From Veillonella parvula (GTDB lineage Bacteria; Bacillota; Negativicutes; Veillonellales; Veillonellaceae), in the NCBI RefSeq assembly GCF_902810435.1, contig NZ_LR778174.1, forward strand, positions 979,501-1,043,500: 64,000 bases of DNA, in the 5' to 3' direction. The notes beneath the pieces are model-generated. The model saw nothing but the letters and a program-made list of their open reading frames with translations, did no database searches and was not told the DNA's origin. Below, one piece after another: positions 38,710 to 49,427 of the stretch (positions are counted from its first letter, which is position 1; the number at the start of each line of letters is the position of its first letter). Made by a program: the position numbers and the translations under genes.

Positions 38710-39249
38710 GTGTTATGTGATCATTGCCATAAAAATGAAGCTACTATCCATATGACTAATATCATAAATAATCAAAAGACTGAGCAACATCTTTGCAGTA
38801 GTTGTGCCACCAAGTTACAACAAGCTGGGAAATTATCTCCTTATAGTTCTTTTATGAATGATATGTGGGATAATAACTTTTTTACTAATGATTTTTTTAA
38901 GAATATGGTGTATCCAGATAACTTATTAAAAGCTCATCAATCTAAGAGCTGCCCTCAGTGTGGTATTACTTATGATGAATTCAATCGGGTAGGTAAGTTT
39001 GGCTGTGGTCAATGTTATGAGACTTTTAATAGTGAAATAAATCCATTATTAGAACGAATACAAGGTAGTTCTGAGTATGAAGGGACTATACCTAGTCGTG
39101 GTACTAATGTATTTAAAGCAAAGTATGAAGTAAAGCAATTGCGCCGCCAATTAGATACAGCTATTCAAGCTGAAAACTTTGAAGAAGCTGCAATTTTGAG
39201 AGATAAAATTAAAAATCTAGAAGTTATCATTGATGGTGATAACGAATAG
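38710..39249 (+). CDS. mcsA: McsA, activator of the protein arginine kinase
   Basis: This 179-residue protein has two zinc-binding clusters (CDHCHKNEATIHMT with CSSC, and CPQCGITYDEF with CGQC) and a C-terminal UVR motif (LRRQLDTAIQAENFEEAAIL). It activates McsB and links it to ClpC. The start is GTG after GGAAGGAG. It lies between ctsR and mcsB. Confidence 0.93.
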   Translation: MLCDHCHKNEATIHMTNIINNQKTEQHLCSSCATKLQQAGKLSPYSSFMNDMWDNNFFTNDFFKNMVYPDNLLKAHQSKSCPQCGITYDEFNRVGKFGCGQCYETFNSEINPLLERIQGSSEYEGTIPSRGTNVFKAKYEVKQLRRQLDTAIQAENFEEAAILRDKIKNLEVIIDGDNE

Positions 39250-39258
39250 GAGGTTCTT

Positions 39259-40320
39259 ATGTTAGATACTATATTGGACTCTCCGCTAAGTCAGTGGCTG
39301 TGTCAGGATACAGAGGCGACAGACCACATTGTAATTTCAAGTCGTATACGATTGGCGAGAAATTTTGATGATATATTGTTTACGAATCGTGAAGATACAG
39401 TTTCCTTAGAAAAAGTGAATACAATCTCTCGAGGCCTATTGCCAATATTAAAAAAGGCTGATGAGCACCAATATACAAATATTAGCCTTGAGCAATTAAG
39501 TCAACGTGAGCGTGCTGTCTTAGTTGAAAAGCATTTAATGAGTCCTGCTTTAGAGGAACAATTACCGTATCGTAATTTGATTGTATCTGATGATGCTTCT
39601 ATCGCAATTATGGTAAATGAAGAAGATCATTTACGTATTCAATCTATGGCTCCAGGACTTAAATTGCAACAAGCTTATAATCATGCGGTTCAAATTGATA
39701 AAGCTATCGAAGCAAAATACCCTTATGCCTTTGATGAGCGATTTGGTTATTTAACTGCTTGCCCCACTAATGTGGGTACAGGTTTACGGGCCTCTGTTAT
39801 GTTACATTTACCCGCATTGACGTTATCTGGTCGTATTACGAGACTCATTCGTAACATAATACAACTAGGTTACTCTGTACGAGGGTTGTATGGGGAAGGT
39901 TCCGAAGCTTTAGGTTGTATTTACCAGATTTCTAATCAACGAACGATGGGTATTAGTGAAGAAGCAACTATTGAGCAATTGATTAAAATCGTAGAAGGAA
40001 TTATTGCAGAAGAACGAAAGTCTCGGCAATCTTTATTACACAACGATAAAGAAGGTTTGGAAGATATACTTTGGCGATCCTATGGAATTTTACAATATGC
40101 ACGACGTGTAAGCGGTAAAGAGGCACTTAGTAAGCTTAGCGACATTCAATTAGGTGTAGATTTAGAAATATTACCATTCTGGGGTAAAGATACTTTTAAT
40201 GAGCTTGTTGCTATAACTAGACCAAACTTCCTCTCTAAATACTTAGGTAGTGAAAATTTGACAGATACCGATCGCGACAGCTATCGTGCAAAGGTGATAC
40301 GTCAAAAACTTTCAAATTAA
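39259..40320 (+). CDS. mcsB: Protein arginine kinase McsB
   Basis: McsB phosphorylates arginines of CtsR and other proteins, marking them for ClpCP. The 353-residue protein has a phosphagen-kinase fold: VISSRIRLARNFDD is the N-terminal nucleotide-binding motif, and LTACPTNVGTGLRASVMLHLP holds the catalytic-site Cys and the flexible loop. AGGAGG precedes the ATG. Confidence 0.95.
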   Translation: MLDTILDSPLSQWLCQDTEATDHIVISSRIRLARNFDDILFTNREDTVSLEKVNTISRGLLPILKKADEHQYTNISLEQLSQRERAVLVEKHLMSPALEEQLPYRNLIVSDDASIAIMVNEEDHLRIQSMAPGLKLQQAYNHAVQIDKAIEAKYPYAFDERFGYLTACPTNVGTGLRASVMLHLPALTLSGRITRLIRNIIQLGYSVRGLYGEGSEALGCIYQISNQRTMGISEEATIEQLIKIVEGIIAEERKSRQSLLHNDKEGLEDILWRSYGILQYARRVSGKEALSKLSDIQLGVDLEILPFWGKDTFNELVAITRPNFLSKYLGSENLTDTDRDSYRAKVIRQKLSN

Positions 40321-40477
40321 TATAAATACATAAATAATTAATGCATGATTATTTATTTTGTATAGATTGATTTATATAATTTTCTTAGTTTACCGTTAAG
40401 AGATTTGTAAAAAATAGTAAATATTAATACTAGATAGCATAATAGATTAATAGAGTTTAATAATATTTTTGATATTC

Positions 40478-40500
40478 CAATGGTTATTTCACCATTGTTT
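40478..40500 (+). other. Hairpin in the 234-bp mcsB-clpC gap
   Basis: CAATGGT (40478-40484) and ACCATTG (40491-40497) form a 7-bp stem followed by only three T, so at most a weak terminator. A TATAAT at 40375-40380 lies upstream without a convincing -35. No GTCAAA box is seen in this gap. Confidence 0.35.
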
Positions 40501-40554
40501 ATATATATTTGAAAAGAAATAATTACAATTTACATAGATAGATGAGGTGATATT

Positions 40555-43002
40555 ATGATGCAACGGTTTACAGACGATGCACAGCGTGTTCTTTCGTTAG
40601 CTCAAGAGGCTGCTTTGGAGTTAGGACATGACTATGTTGGTACTGAACACGTACTCATTGGCCTTACAAAGGTTAAAAATGGTGTAGCAGCTAAAGCTTT
40701 AGAAGAGCTTGGCCTTGTTACAGAAGATATTTTTGAAGCTGTAGAAGAACATGTAGGACGTGGTAATAAAAAGGCAACGTCAATATATATGACACCTCGC
40801 GTTAAACATGTACTTGAGCTTGCCATTCAAGTAGCAAATCAAATGAATCACAATTACGTTGGTACTGAGCATATTCTATTGGGCCTACTTAGCGATGGTA
40901 GCGGTGTTGCAGTTGCTATTTTACGAGCTATGAATATACGTAGTAATGATGTAGTAGAAGCAATTCGTAGTATTCTTGGCTCGAATAAAGGTAGCAATAA
41001 TGGTGGTCAAGAGGGAATAAATAGCAATAATGATTTAGGTGAGCTGTCAGATTTTGCAACTGATCTTAATGAGTCTGCTAAACAAGGTAAGATTGATCCT
41101 GTTATTGGCCGCGATACGGAGATTCAACGAGTCATTCAAATTCTCAGCCGTAGAACTAAAAATAATCCTGTTCTTATTGGTGAACCAGGTGTAGGTAAAA
41201 CAGCTATTGCCGAAGGCTTGGCACAGCGTATTGTGACTGATAATGTACCGGAGATTTTACGTAATAAACGCATTATTTCTCTTAGTATTGGTTCTATGTT
41301 AGCGGGTGCCAAGTACCGTGGTGAATTTGAAGAACGGTTAAAAAAAGCCATTGATGAAGTACAACAACATGATGATATGATTATCTTTATAGATGAAATT
41401 CATACATTGGTTGGGGCAGGTGCTACTGAAGGCGCTATGGATGCAGCTAATATCTTAAAGCCTGCTTTGGCACGAGGTGAATTCCAAGTTATCGGTGCCA
41501 CAACACTTGATGAATATAAGAAATATATAGAAAAAGATGCTGCTTTAGAGCGTCGTTTTCAACCCGTTCAAGTAGGAGAGCCTAACGAAGAGGATGCTCT
41601 TGAAATTTTAAAGGGATTAAGAGATCGGTATGAAGCTTTCCATAAGGCTAAGATTACAGATGAGGCATTAACAGCAGCTGTGTCTTTATCTAGCCGATAT
41701 ATTACAGATCGATTCTTACCTGATAAGGCTATCGATGTAGTCGATGAAGCTGCATCTAAGGTTCGTATGAAAGTATTTTCTTCAGCACCTGATGTTAAAG
41801 CATTAGAGGATCGCCTCAATACAGTTAAGAAAGAAAAAGAAGCTGCGGTTACGTCTCAAGATTTCGAAAAGGCTGCAAAGCTTCGCGATGAAGAACAATT
41901 ACTATTAAAAGAAATTGGTGATAAAAAATCTATTGCTAAAGAAAAAAGCGATCAAAAGTTAATAGTAACAGAGGAAGACATAGCTGCTGTAGTAGCGCAA
42001 TGGACAGGCATTCCAGTGGCTAAAATTGCAGAAGAAGAGTCTGCAACCTTACTACATTTGGAAGAAGAACTTCATAAACGCGTAGTAGGTCAAGATGAGG
42101 CTGTTACTGCTGTAGCTAAAGCTGTACGCCGTGCAAGGGCTGGATTAAAAGACCCAAAACGGCCTATTGGTTCATTCTTGTTCCTTGGGCCAACTGGTGT
42201 AGGGAAAACTGAGCTAGCAAGAGCGCTTGCATCCTCCTTGTTCGGCGATGAATCTGCTATGATTCGACTTGATATGTCTGAATATATGGAAAAACATACT
42301 GTGTCTCGCTTAGTCGGTGCCCCTCCAGGTTACGTAGGCTATGAAGAAGGTGGACAATTAACAGATGCGGTACGTCGCAAACCATATAGCGTTATCCTCC
42401 TCGATGAAGTGGAAAAGGCACATGCAGATTTCTTTAATATTTTGTTACAAGTTCTTGATGATGGTCGTCTTACTGATAGTCAAGGAAGAACTGTAGATTT
42501 CAGAAATACAGTTATTATTATGACAAGTAACTTAGGTGCTAAAGCTTTACATAAAAACTCTCCAGAACTTGGTTTCTTAGCGGCTAAAAAATCTGATTTC
42601 AATGTAGATGAAAATAAAGAAATTGAGTTTAAAGAGGCTAAGAAGTCAGTAATGGATGCGGTGAAACGTCATTTTAGACCTGAGTTTTTAAACCGTATTG
42701 ATGAAATGATTGTATTCCATCCATTAACAGAAGAGGACTTAAAAGAAATTGTAACTATCTTGATGAGTGATGTTACAAAACGCCTTGAAGCGCGTGATTT
42801 ACAATTAGAAATCTCTCCTGAGGCTATGCATTTACTTGTTAAGGAGGGCTCTGATTTCACAATGGGGGCTCGACCATTAAAACGTGCTATTCAACGTTTA
42901 ATTGAGGACCCAGTGTCCGATCTTATTTTGAAAGGAGATGCAAAAGAAGGTAAAATTATTAAAGCAGATGCAAAGGATAACGATCTTGTTGTATCAATAT
43001 GA
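40555..43002 (+). CDS. clpC: ATP-dependent Clp protease ATPase subunit ClpC
   Basis: ClpC unfolds substrates for ClpP, including arginine-phosphorylated proteins. The 815-residue protein has two N-terminal Clp repeats (1-145), AAA+ module 1 with [13 protein letters not shown], a central UVR-containing region (about 415-450) and AAA+ module 2 with [13 protein letters not shown]. It lies after ctsR-mcsA-mcsB but is separated by 234 bp. Confidence 0.97.
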   Translation: MMQRFTDDAQRVLSLAQEAALELGHDYVGTEHVLIGLTKVKNGVAAKALEELGLVTEDIFEAVEEHVGRGNKKATSIYMTPRVKHVLELAIQVANQMNHNYVGTEHILLGLLSDGSGVAVAILRAMNIRSNDVVEAIRSILGSNKGSNNGGQEGINSNNDLGELSDFATDLNESAKQGKIDPVIGRDTEIQRVIQILSRRTKNNPVLIGEPGVGKTAIAEGLAQRIVTDNVPEILRNKRIISLSIGSMLAGAKYRGEFEERLKKAIDEVQQHDDMIIFIDEIHTLVGAGATEGAMDAANILKPALARGEFQVIGATTLDEYKKYIEKDAALERRFQPVQVGEPNEEDALEILKGLRDRYEAFHKAKITDEALTAAVSLSSRYITDRFLPDKAIDVVDEAASKVRMKVFSSAPDVKALEDRLNTVKKEKEAAVTSQDFEKAAKLRDEEQLLLKEIGDKKSIAKEKSDQKLIVTEEDIAAVVAQWTGIPVAKIAEEESATLLHLEEELHKRVVGQDEAVTAVAKAVRRARAGLKDPKRPIGSFLFLGPTGVGKTELARALASSLFGDESAMIRLDMSEYMEKHTVSRLVGAPPGYVGYEEGGQLTDAVRRKPYSVILLDEVEKAHADFFNILLQVLDDGRLTDSQGRTVDFRNTVIIMTSNLGAKALHKNSPELGFLAAKKSDFNVDENKEIEFKEAKKSVMDAVKRHFRPEFLNRIDEMIVFHPLTEEDLKEIVTILMSDVTKRLEARDLQLEISPEAMHLLVKEGSDFTMGARPLKRAIQRLIEDPVSDLILKGDAKEGKIIKADAKDNDLVVSI

Positions 43003-43062
43003 TAAAAATACAAATTATACAGTTGATGACTACCTTTCATATAAAAAATATAAGTTAAATGG

Positions 43063-43068
43063 TATACT
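43063..43068 (+). promoter_or_regulatory. Extended -10 promoter upstream of radA
   Basis: TATACT is preceded by TG one base upstream (TGGTATACTAT), an extended -10. The same GGTATAC core precedes tyrS, ppsA and recG. Confidence 0.5.
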
Positions 43069-43109
43069 ATAAAATGATGATAGTTAACCATGTAGTAAAA
43101 TTATGCATA

Positions 43110-43148
43110 AAAGGTCATGAATGGTTATCATTCATGACCTTTCTTTTT
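43110..43148 (+). terminator. Terminator hairpin between clpC and radA
   Basis: AAAGGTCATGAATG pairs with CATTCATGACCTTT across GTTAT, followed by CTTTTT. It lies downstream of the extended -10 promoter, so it may also act as an attenuator for radA. Confidence 0.85.
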
Positions 43149-43165
43149 AAATGTATTGAGGTGTT

Positions 43166-44539
43166 ATGGCAAAAGCAAAATCTGTATTCTTTTGTCAAAA
43201 TTGTGGGGCTGAATCCTCTAAGTGGATGGGCCGTTGTCCACAATGTGGAGAATGGAATACATTAGTTGAAGAAATAATTAAAGAAACTAAACATAGTCGA
43301 ACACCTTCTCGAGGTGTTGGAAATCAAACGGCGAAGCCTACCGCCTTGCCAGATATCGAAATTTCTTCTATTGCACGCGTATCTACAACCTTTGGTGAAA
43401 TTGACCGTGTATTAGGTGGGGGCATAGTGCCTGGTGCTCTAATGCTTTTAGGTGGTGATCCTGGTATTGGTAAATCTACTCTGTTACTACAAGTATCCCA
43501 GAAGGTAGCCGATACAGTAGGAGCAGTTCTTTATGCATCTGGTGAAGAGTCTCAGTTACAACTTAAACTTCGAGCAGAACGACTGCATATTAATAGTGAA
43601 CGGTTACAAGTTATTGCAGATACTGATCTAGATCATATATTGGAGCAAGCTGAAGCAATGACTCCTTCCTTACTAGTCATTGACTCTATACAAACTATGT
43701 ATACTGGAGATATAGATGCTGCGCCAGGCAGTGTTAGTCAAGTTCGTGAATGCACATCTCGCCTACTTCGCTTCTGTAAAGAACGAAATATACCTACTGT
43801 AATCATTGGCCATGTAACAAAGGAAGGCAATATTGCAGGGCCTCGTATGTTAGAGCATATGGTAGATGTAGTGCTTTACTTTGAAGGGGAGCGTTCTTAT
43901 CAATTCCGTATATTACGGTCCATTAAAAACCGTTTTGGATCTACATCAGAAACAGGCATTTTTGCTATGGTAGAGGAAGGGTTACAGGAATTGTCCAATC
44001 CGTCTGCTTCTCTTTTAGCCGAGCGTTCCGATGAAGAAAGCGGCAGTGCTGTTATGATTTACCTCGAAGGGGTTCGCCCCATCTTGGTAGAGGTACAAAG
44101 CTTGGTCGTTACTACGGCTTTTGGTATGCCTAGACGTACGGCGATTGGTTATGATCTTAACCGGTTAATCGTATTATTAGCAGTCTTAGAAAAACGCTGT
44201 GGCTTTACATTAGGTAATAAAGACGTGTATGTAAATGTTATCGGTGGTCTCAAGGTAAATGAACCTGCTTGTGATTTATCTATGGCGGTTGCCATTGTGT
44301 CAAATCTGAAAAATCGAATCGTTCCAACAGATATGGTAATTTTAGGTGAAGTAGGCTTAACTGGTAATGTTCGCAGTATTCCTCGCATTGAACAGCGTAT
44401 AAATGAAGCCAAGAAATTAGGTTTTAAAAAGTTTATTATTCCTGAAGGCAACTATAAACAAATTAAGGATAATGATAGTTCTATCAAAATTAAAGGTGTC
44501 AAATCTATACAAGAGGCGATGCAACTCGTATTTTCATAA
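43166..44539 (+). CDS. radA: DNA repair protein RadA
   Basis: RadA is a RecA-like branch migration helicase. The 457-residue protein has an N-terminal zinc finger (CQNCGAESSKWMGRCPQCGEW), Walker A GGDPGIGKSTLLL, the diagnostic KNRFGSTSE and a C-terminal Lon-like domain (VNVIGGLKVNEPACDLSMA). It is followed after 15 bp by the yacL-type gene, the usual Firmicute order. Confidence 0.95.
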   Translation: MAKAKSVFFCQNCGAESSKWMGRCPQCGEWNTLVEEIIKETKHSRTPSRGVGNQTAKPTALPDIEISSIARVSTTFGEIDRVLGGGIVPGALMLLGGDPGIGKSTLLLQVSQKVADTVGAVLYASGEESQLQLKLRAERLHINSERLQVIADTDLDHILEQAEAMTPSLLVIDSIQTMYTGDIDAAPGSVSQVRECTSRLLRFCKERNIPTVIIGHVTKEGNIAGPRMLEHMVDVVLYFEGERSYQFRILRSIKNRFGSTSETGIFAMVEEGLQELSNPSASLLAERSDEESGSAVMIYLEGVRPILVEVQSLVVTTAFGMPRRTAIGYDLNRLIVLLAVLEKRCGFTLGNKDVYVNVIGGLKVNEPACDLSMAVAIVSNLKNRIVPTDMVILGEVGLTGNVRSIPRIEQRINEAKKLGFKKFIIPEGNYKQIKDNDSSIKIKGVKSIQEAMQLVFS

Positions 44540-44554
44540 TTAGGAGGTGATTTC

Positions 44555-45706
44555 ATGATTTATCGGATTTTACGCTATGTAATAGCCATTTTAGTAGGTA
44601 CAGCAGCCTACGTGGGAATGGATAGCTTAGCACCTATTATTGACCCATATTTGGTTTCTCAATTTGAATCTTTTGGGGACATGTCGTTAACAATTGCACG
44701 TATTGCAGTATTAATCGTAGGTACTCTATTAGGCCTTGTTATTGGTTATCTGATTTCATCATTTATTCTGAAACAAGGTTTAGTAATTGCTAAAAGATTA
44801 GAGCGTATTCTTACTCATATTCCAAATCAAGAATTGATTGCAGGCACCATCGGTTTATTATTCGGCCTTATTATTGCAAATCTAATTGGTGTTGCATTCA
44901 ATCAAGTACCTATTATAGGACCTTATATTCCTATAATTTTGAGTGCTATTTTTGGATATAGTGGACTTAAAATCATGGCTCGTAAAGGACCCGAAATGTA
45001 CAATAATTACGTACAACAATGGGGAGGAGATAGCACTAAAAAAACAAGTCGTTTTAAAATGTTTTCAACTCATAAATTAGATAAATCCTCTAGTACGCCA
45101 AAATTACTAGATACTTCAGTTATCATTGACGGTCGTATCAAAGAACTATGTGCTACGGGCTTCATTGAAGGCCCTCTTATGGTGCCACTATTTGTATTAA
45201 ATGAGTTACAGGTAATTTCTGACTCTGCGGATGCTACGAAACGCAACCGTGGTCGACGTGGCCTTGATATTTTGAAGGATATGCAAGATGCCAATAAGGT
45301 AGCTATAGAAGTTGTTGAAGATGATTATGATGATCTTGTAGAGGTTGATTCAAAACTTATGCGACTTGCTTTAGATAAGCAGTGGAAATTGATGACTAAT
45401 GACTTTAACTTGAATAAGGTGGCTCGTGTACAAGGTATTGAAGTGCTTAACCTTAATGAATTGGCAAATGTATTAAAACCTGCTCTAATCGCTGGAGAAT
45501 GGATTCGCGTTCAAATCATGAAAGAAGGTAAGGAAGTACACCAAGGTGTGGCTTATCTCGACGATGGCACGATGATTGTCGTAGAGGATGGTAAGCCTTA
45601 TGTTGGTCAAAATGTAGAGGTTATGGTTACATCCATATTACAAACGAGTGCAGGACGGATGATTTTTGCTCGTGTAGATGGAGGACAAAATGGGCAAGGC
45701 AATTAG
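44555..45706 (+). CDS. PIN/TRAM-domain membrane protein, YacL-like
   Basis: This 383-residue protein has N-terminal membrane helices (about 1-145). A PIN nuclease domain begins at LLDTSVIIDGRIKEL, with further acidic residues in VLNELQ and TNDFNLNKVA, and a TRAM domain ends it. It belongs to the YacL family found next to radA and ispD in Firmicutes; a membrane-bound ribonuclease role is likely but uncertain. AGGAGGTGA precedes the ATG. Confidence 0.88.
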   Translation: MIYRILRYVIAILVGTAAYVGMDSLAPIIDPYLVSQFESFGDMSLTIARIAVLIVGTLLGLVIGYLISSFILKQGLVIAKRLERILTHIPNQELIAGTIGLLFGLIIANLIGVAFNQVPIIGPYIPIILSAIFGYSGLKIMARKGPEMYNNYVQQWGGDSTKKTSRFKMFSTHKLDKSSSTPKLLDTSVIIDGRIKELCATGFIEGPLMVPLFVLNELQVISDSADATKRNRGRRGLDILKDMQDANKVAIEVVEDDYDDLVEVDSKLMRLALDKQWKLMTNDFNLNKVARVQGIEVLNLNELANVLKPALIAGEWIRVQIMKEGKEVHQGVAYLDDGTMIVVEDGKPYVGQNVEVMVTSILQTSAGRMIFARVDGGQNGQGN

Positions 45707-46865
45707 TTGTATCGTTCTCGCTGCAGGTGCTGGTCGCCGTATGGGATACAAAGAAAATAAGATATTTATTCCTTTAGGGGGACATTCTATTATTCAACGT
45801 ACCATACAAAATGTAGAAAAGATTGAAGGTTTAAAAGAAATTATTCTTGTTGTAGCTGAAGGCGAACAAGAATATATGTCTAACCATATTCAAGGGTTGG
45901 ATTTGCATATTCCTGTAAAGATAGTATTTGGTGGAAGAGAACGTCAAGATTCTGTGGCATATGGTCTCAAAGCTGTATCAGAAGATAGTAATATTGTGCT
46001 AGTTCATGATGGAGCGCGTCCATTAGCATCAACTAAACTGTTTGATTCTGTTGTTAGGGCCGCAATAGAATATAGAGCTGCTACTGTAGGTGTCCCTGCT
46101 ACGGATACGATTAAACGGGTTAATACAGAGCATACCGTAATAGAAACCTTGAAACGCAGTGAGTTATACCAAATTCAAACACCACAAGGCTTTCAAAAAG
46201 ATCTATTTAAAGAGGCCCATCAAAAGGCTCATGACGAAAAATATTTAGGCACTGATGATGTGTCCCTCGTCGAGTATTTAGGTAAGCCTGTACATATAGT
46301 AAGTGGAGACTATTGTAATATTAAGGTGACCACACCTAATGATATTGCAGTAGCAAAACGATATTTAGGAATTGAGGATAAGCGTATGCGCGTTGGATTT
46401 GGTTATGATATTCATCAATTAAAAGCAGGGCGTCCTTGTATCTTAGGTGGTGTTCATATCGAGTCTGACCTTGGTCCTGATGGTCACTCCGATGCAGATG
46501 TTCTCATTCATGCATTGATGGATGCCATGCTAGGTGCCGCTGGTTTACGGGATATTGGATACTATTTTCCACCTGAAGACGACCAGTATAAAGGGATTTC
46601 TAGCATGCTTTTACTAGAAAAAGTAAATTTCTTATTGAAAGAACGTGGGTTACAAGCCTATAATATTGATATTATGGTTATTTCTGAGACACCTAAATTA
46701 AAACCTCACATCGATATGATGAAGTCTAATTTACAGTCTATTTTAGAGATACCATTAGATCGTATTAGTATTAAAGCGACAACAAATGAAATGCTAGGGG
46801 CTATTGGTCGCCGCGAAGGCATTGCTGCACAAGCTGTCGTTTCTGTATATGAAGGAGAGATTTAA
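45690..46865 (+). CDS. ispDF: Bifunctional IspD/IspF isoprenoid enzyme
   Basis: This fusion of two non-mevalonate pathway enzymes has 391 residues. The N-terminal IspD part (about 1-230) is MEP cytidylyltransferase, with IVLAAGAGRRMGYKENK. The C-terminal IspF part is MECDP synthase, with RVGFGYDIHQLKAG, SDADVLIHALMDAMLG and the ATTNEMLGAIGRREG end. The ATG at 45690 has GGAGG 5 bases upstream, inside the end of the yacL-like gene. In many bacteria the two are separate neighbours. Confidence 0.95.
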   Translation: MGKAISCIVLAAGAGRRMGYKENKIFIPLGGHSIIQRTIQNVEKIEGLKEIILVVAEGEQEYMSNHIQGLDLHIPVKIVFGGRERQDSVAYGLKAVSEDSNIVLVHDGARPLASTKLFDSVVRAAIEYRAATVGVPATDTIKRVNTEHTVIETLKRSELYQIQTPQGFQKDLFKEAHQKAHDEKYLGTDDVSLVEYLGKPVHIVSGDYCNIKVTTPNDIAVAKRYLGIEDKRMRVGFGYDIHQLKAGRPCILGGVHIESDLGPDGHSDADVLIHALMDAMLGAAGLRDIGYYFPPEDDQYKGISSMLLLEKVNFLLKERGLQAYNIDIMVISETPKLKPHIDMMKSNLQSILEIPLDRISIKATTNEMLGAIGRREGIAAQAVVSVYEGEI

Positions 46866-46867
46866 TC

Positions 46868-48337
46868 ATGAGTTCCATGAAAGTTCGTTTTGCTCCAAGC
46901 CCTACGGGTCCATTCCATATTGGTGGTGCTCGTTCTGCTTTATTTAACTGGTTATTAGCACGTAAGGAAAAAGGCACATTTGTATTGCGCATTGAAGATA
47001 CAGATTTAGCTCGTTCTACACGTGAAAGTGAAGAGAATATTAAAGCTTCCTTACAATGGCTTGGCATGAACTGGGATGAAGGCATTGATGTAGGTGGTAA
47101 TAATGGTCCTTACCGTCAAACAGAACGTCTTGATTTATATAAAGAAGTAACACAACGCTTATTGGATGAAGGTAAAGCTTATGAGTGTTACTGCACACCT
47201 GAAGAGTTAGATGCGGTGCGTCAAGATCAAATGGATCGTGGGGAAACACCAAAATACAACGGTCATTGTGAACACTTAGATGAAGAGACAAAGGCTAAAT
47301 ACATTGCTGAAGGTCGTAAACCTACAATTCGTTTGCGTGTACCGTTGAATAAAACATACGCTTTTGATGATATGGTACGTGGGCATGTATCCTTTGAGTC
47401 CAATGGTGTAGGTGACTTCGTTATCGTTAAATCCGATGGTATTCCTGTATATAACTTTGCTGTAGTAATGGACGATCATATGATGGGGATTACTCACGTT
47501 ATTCGTGCAGAGGAACATCTATCCAATACACCTCGCCAAATGGCTATCTATGAAGCTCTTGGTTGGGAGGTCCCTAAGTTTGGTCATATTTCTTTGATTC
47601 TTGGTAAAGATTACAAAAAAATGTCCAAACGTCATGGTGCTACCTCTGTTGAACAATACAAACAATTAGGGTACTTGCCAGAAGCACTTGTAAACTTCTT
47701 GGCACTTCTTGGTTGGGCTCCTGAAGGTGAAGAAGAATTCTTCACACAAGATGAATTAATTCAGGCTTTCTCTATGGATCGGGTAGCGAAAAATCCTGCT
47801 GTGTTTGATATTGATAAATTGAACCATATAAATTTCCACTATATGAAGAATTTGAGTGATGAAGAGTTATTCCATCTTTGTTTACCGCATTTGAAAGAGG
47901 TTGGTTTAGCTCCAGATAGCTTGAATCAAGCTGATATTGATTGGTTGGCATTATTATGCTCTACATTCCGTGATCATATTAGCTATGGTGCTCAAATTAA
48001 AGATCATGTAGGCTTGTTTATGGGCGAAACAGTATTCCTTGAAGAGGGGCATGAAGAGGAGTTGCGTGCTGTATTGAATGAAGAAACAGCTCCAACAGTT
48101 CTCGGCGCTTTCCGGAATGCATTGGCTGAACTTGATGAAATTACACCTGAAGTTGTAAAAGCAACAATCAAGGCCGTAATGAAAGAAACCTCTTTAAAAG
48201 GTAAATTCGTATTTATGCCAATCCGTGTAGCTTTAACAGGTCAAATGCATGGTCCGGATTTGAATAATATTGTTACATTACTTGGTAAAGAAAAGTGCTT
48301 ACATCGTTTAGATAATGTAGGTGCATTAACAAAATAA
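46868..48337 (+). CDS. gltX: Glutamyl-tRNA synthetase
   Basis: This 489-residue class I synthetase has the HIGH region RFAPSPTGPFHIGGARSALF and KMSKRHGATS. Whether it is discriminating or also charges tRNA-Gln cannot be told from sequence alone. It starts 2 bp after ispDF, so it is cotranscribed with it. Confidence 0.95.
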   Translation: MSSMKVRFAPSPTGPFHIGGARSALFNWLLARKEKGTFVLRIEDTDLARSTRESEENIKASLQWLGMNWDEGIDVGGNNGPYRQTERLDLYKEVTQRLLDEGKAYECYCTPEELDAVRQDQMDRGETPKYNGHCEHLDEETKAKYIAEGRKPTIRLRVPLNKTYAFDDMVRGHVSFESNGVGDFVIVKSDGIPVYNFAVVMDDHMMGITHVIRAEEHLSNTPRQMAIYEALGWEVPKFGHISLILGKDYKKMSKRHGATSVEQYKQLGYLPEALVNFLALLGWAPEGEEEFFTQDELIQAFSMDRVAKNPAVFDIDKLNHINFHYMKNLSDEELFHLCLPHLKEVGLAPDSLNQADIDWLALLCSTFRDHISYGAQIKDHVGLFMGETVFLEEGHEEELRAVLNEETAPTVLGAFRNALAELDEITPEVVKATIKAVMKETSLKGKFVFMPIRVALTGQMHGPDLNNIVTLLGKEKCLHRLDNVGALTK

Positions 48338-48353
48338 ATTTGATCAATTAATC

Positions 48354-48392
48354 AAAGGAGTTCACGTAACAAGTGTTATGTGAACTCCTTTT
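48354..48392 (+). terminator. Terminator after gltX
   Basis: AAAGGAGTTCACGTAAC (48354-48370) pairs with GTTATGTGAACTCCTTT (48375-48391) across AAGT. Confidence 0.88.
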
Positions 48393-48399
48393 GTATGTG

Positions 48400-48428
48400 T
48401 TGTTAATATTCTATAGAAATGCTATAAT
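48400..48428 (+). promoter_or_regulatory. Predicted promoter of the BASS transporter
   Basis: TTGTTA (48400-48405) and TATAAT (48423-48428) are separated by 17 bp. Confidence 0.65.
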
Positions 48429-48473
48429 AATCGGCGTATTAAATTTTGATTTATTATGAAAGCGAGTGTTTTT

Positions 48474-49427
48474 ATGAGTGTTATTCGTTCTATTAATCAC
48501 TTATTCAATAGTTATCTATCCTGGATAGTACTATTGATGGCTGTTTTAGCATATATGCTACCTGCAGTATTTTCTTGGATGACTCCATATATTGCTTACA
48601 TGCTACAGTTTGTTATGTTTGCGATGGGGTTAACATTAACGGCTCAAGTCTTTATTGATGTATTTAAGCAACCAATGAAGGTTATTCTCGTATCCGTAAT
48701 CCAATTCTTATGGATGCCATTGGCAGGTTTCTTAGTAGCCTTAGCATTTAATTTTCCTCCAGAAGTTGGGATTGGTTTTATCTTGTTGGGTGCATGTCCT
48801 GGTGGTACTGCTTCTAATGTAATGACCTTCCTTGCAAATGGTAATGTTCCCTTATCCGTATCAGCAACAACTGTATCCACATTATTGGCACCTATTTTAA
48901 CGCCTTTATTTGTCGTATTATATGCAGGTGCAACATCTTCTATTGAAATTCAATTTATGCCAATGTTTATATCCATTGTAAAAATCGTGTTAGTACCAAT
49001 TATTTTGGGGATTGTATTGAATTACTTTATTGGCGCAAAAATTGAACCTGTAAAATCTGTATGTCCAACCATTGCAGCTATCGCGGTATTGCTTATCTTG
49101 GCAGCTGTAACTGCAGTTAACCAAAAGCAAATTGCCGAAACTGGTTTCATTATTTTTGTAGCGTGTTTAGTACAAAATTTGAGTGGTTATGTTGTGACAT
49201 ACTTTATATGTAAAGCTCTTAGTATTGATGTGTCTTCTCGTCGTGCTATGCAAATCGAAGTGGCTATGCAAAATTCTGCATTATCCGTATCTTTAGCACT
49301 AAAACACTTTACACCACAAGCTGCGGTAGCAGGTGCAGTATTCTCCATTATTCATAACTTTACAGGATCTATTTTTGCCGGTATTTGCCGTAAACATGAT
49401 GATCAAGATAAATTAGAAAATGCTTAA
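48474..49427 (+). CDS. Bile acid:sodium symporter family (BASS) transporter
   Basis: This 317-residue membrane protein has about nine to ten helices. The family segments LLGACPGGTASNVMTFLANGNVPLSVSATT (two parts: GGTASNV and the discontinuous helix) and EVAMQNSALSVSLA are present. Bacterial members carry organic acids such as pantoate or pyruvate-like keto acids rather than bile salts, and the substrate is not assignable. The ATG at 48474 is preferred; the ATG at 48456 has no ribosome site. Confidence 0.87.
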   Translation: MSVIRSINHLFNSYLSWIVLLMAVLAYMLPAVFSWMTPYIAYMLQFVMFAMGLTLTAQVFIDVFKQPMKVILVSVIQFLWMPLAGFLVALAFNFPPEVGIGFILLGACPGGTASNVMTFLANGNVPLSVSATTVSTLLAPILTPLFVVLYAGATSSIEIQFMPMFISIVKIVLVPIILGIVLNYFIGAKIEPVKSVCPTIAAIAVLLILAAVTAVNQKQIAETGFIIFVACLVQNLSGYVVTYFICKALSIDVSSRRAMQIEVAMQNSALSVSLALKHFTPQAAVAGAVFSIIHNFTGSIFAGICRKHDDQDKLENA

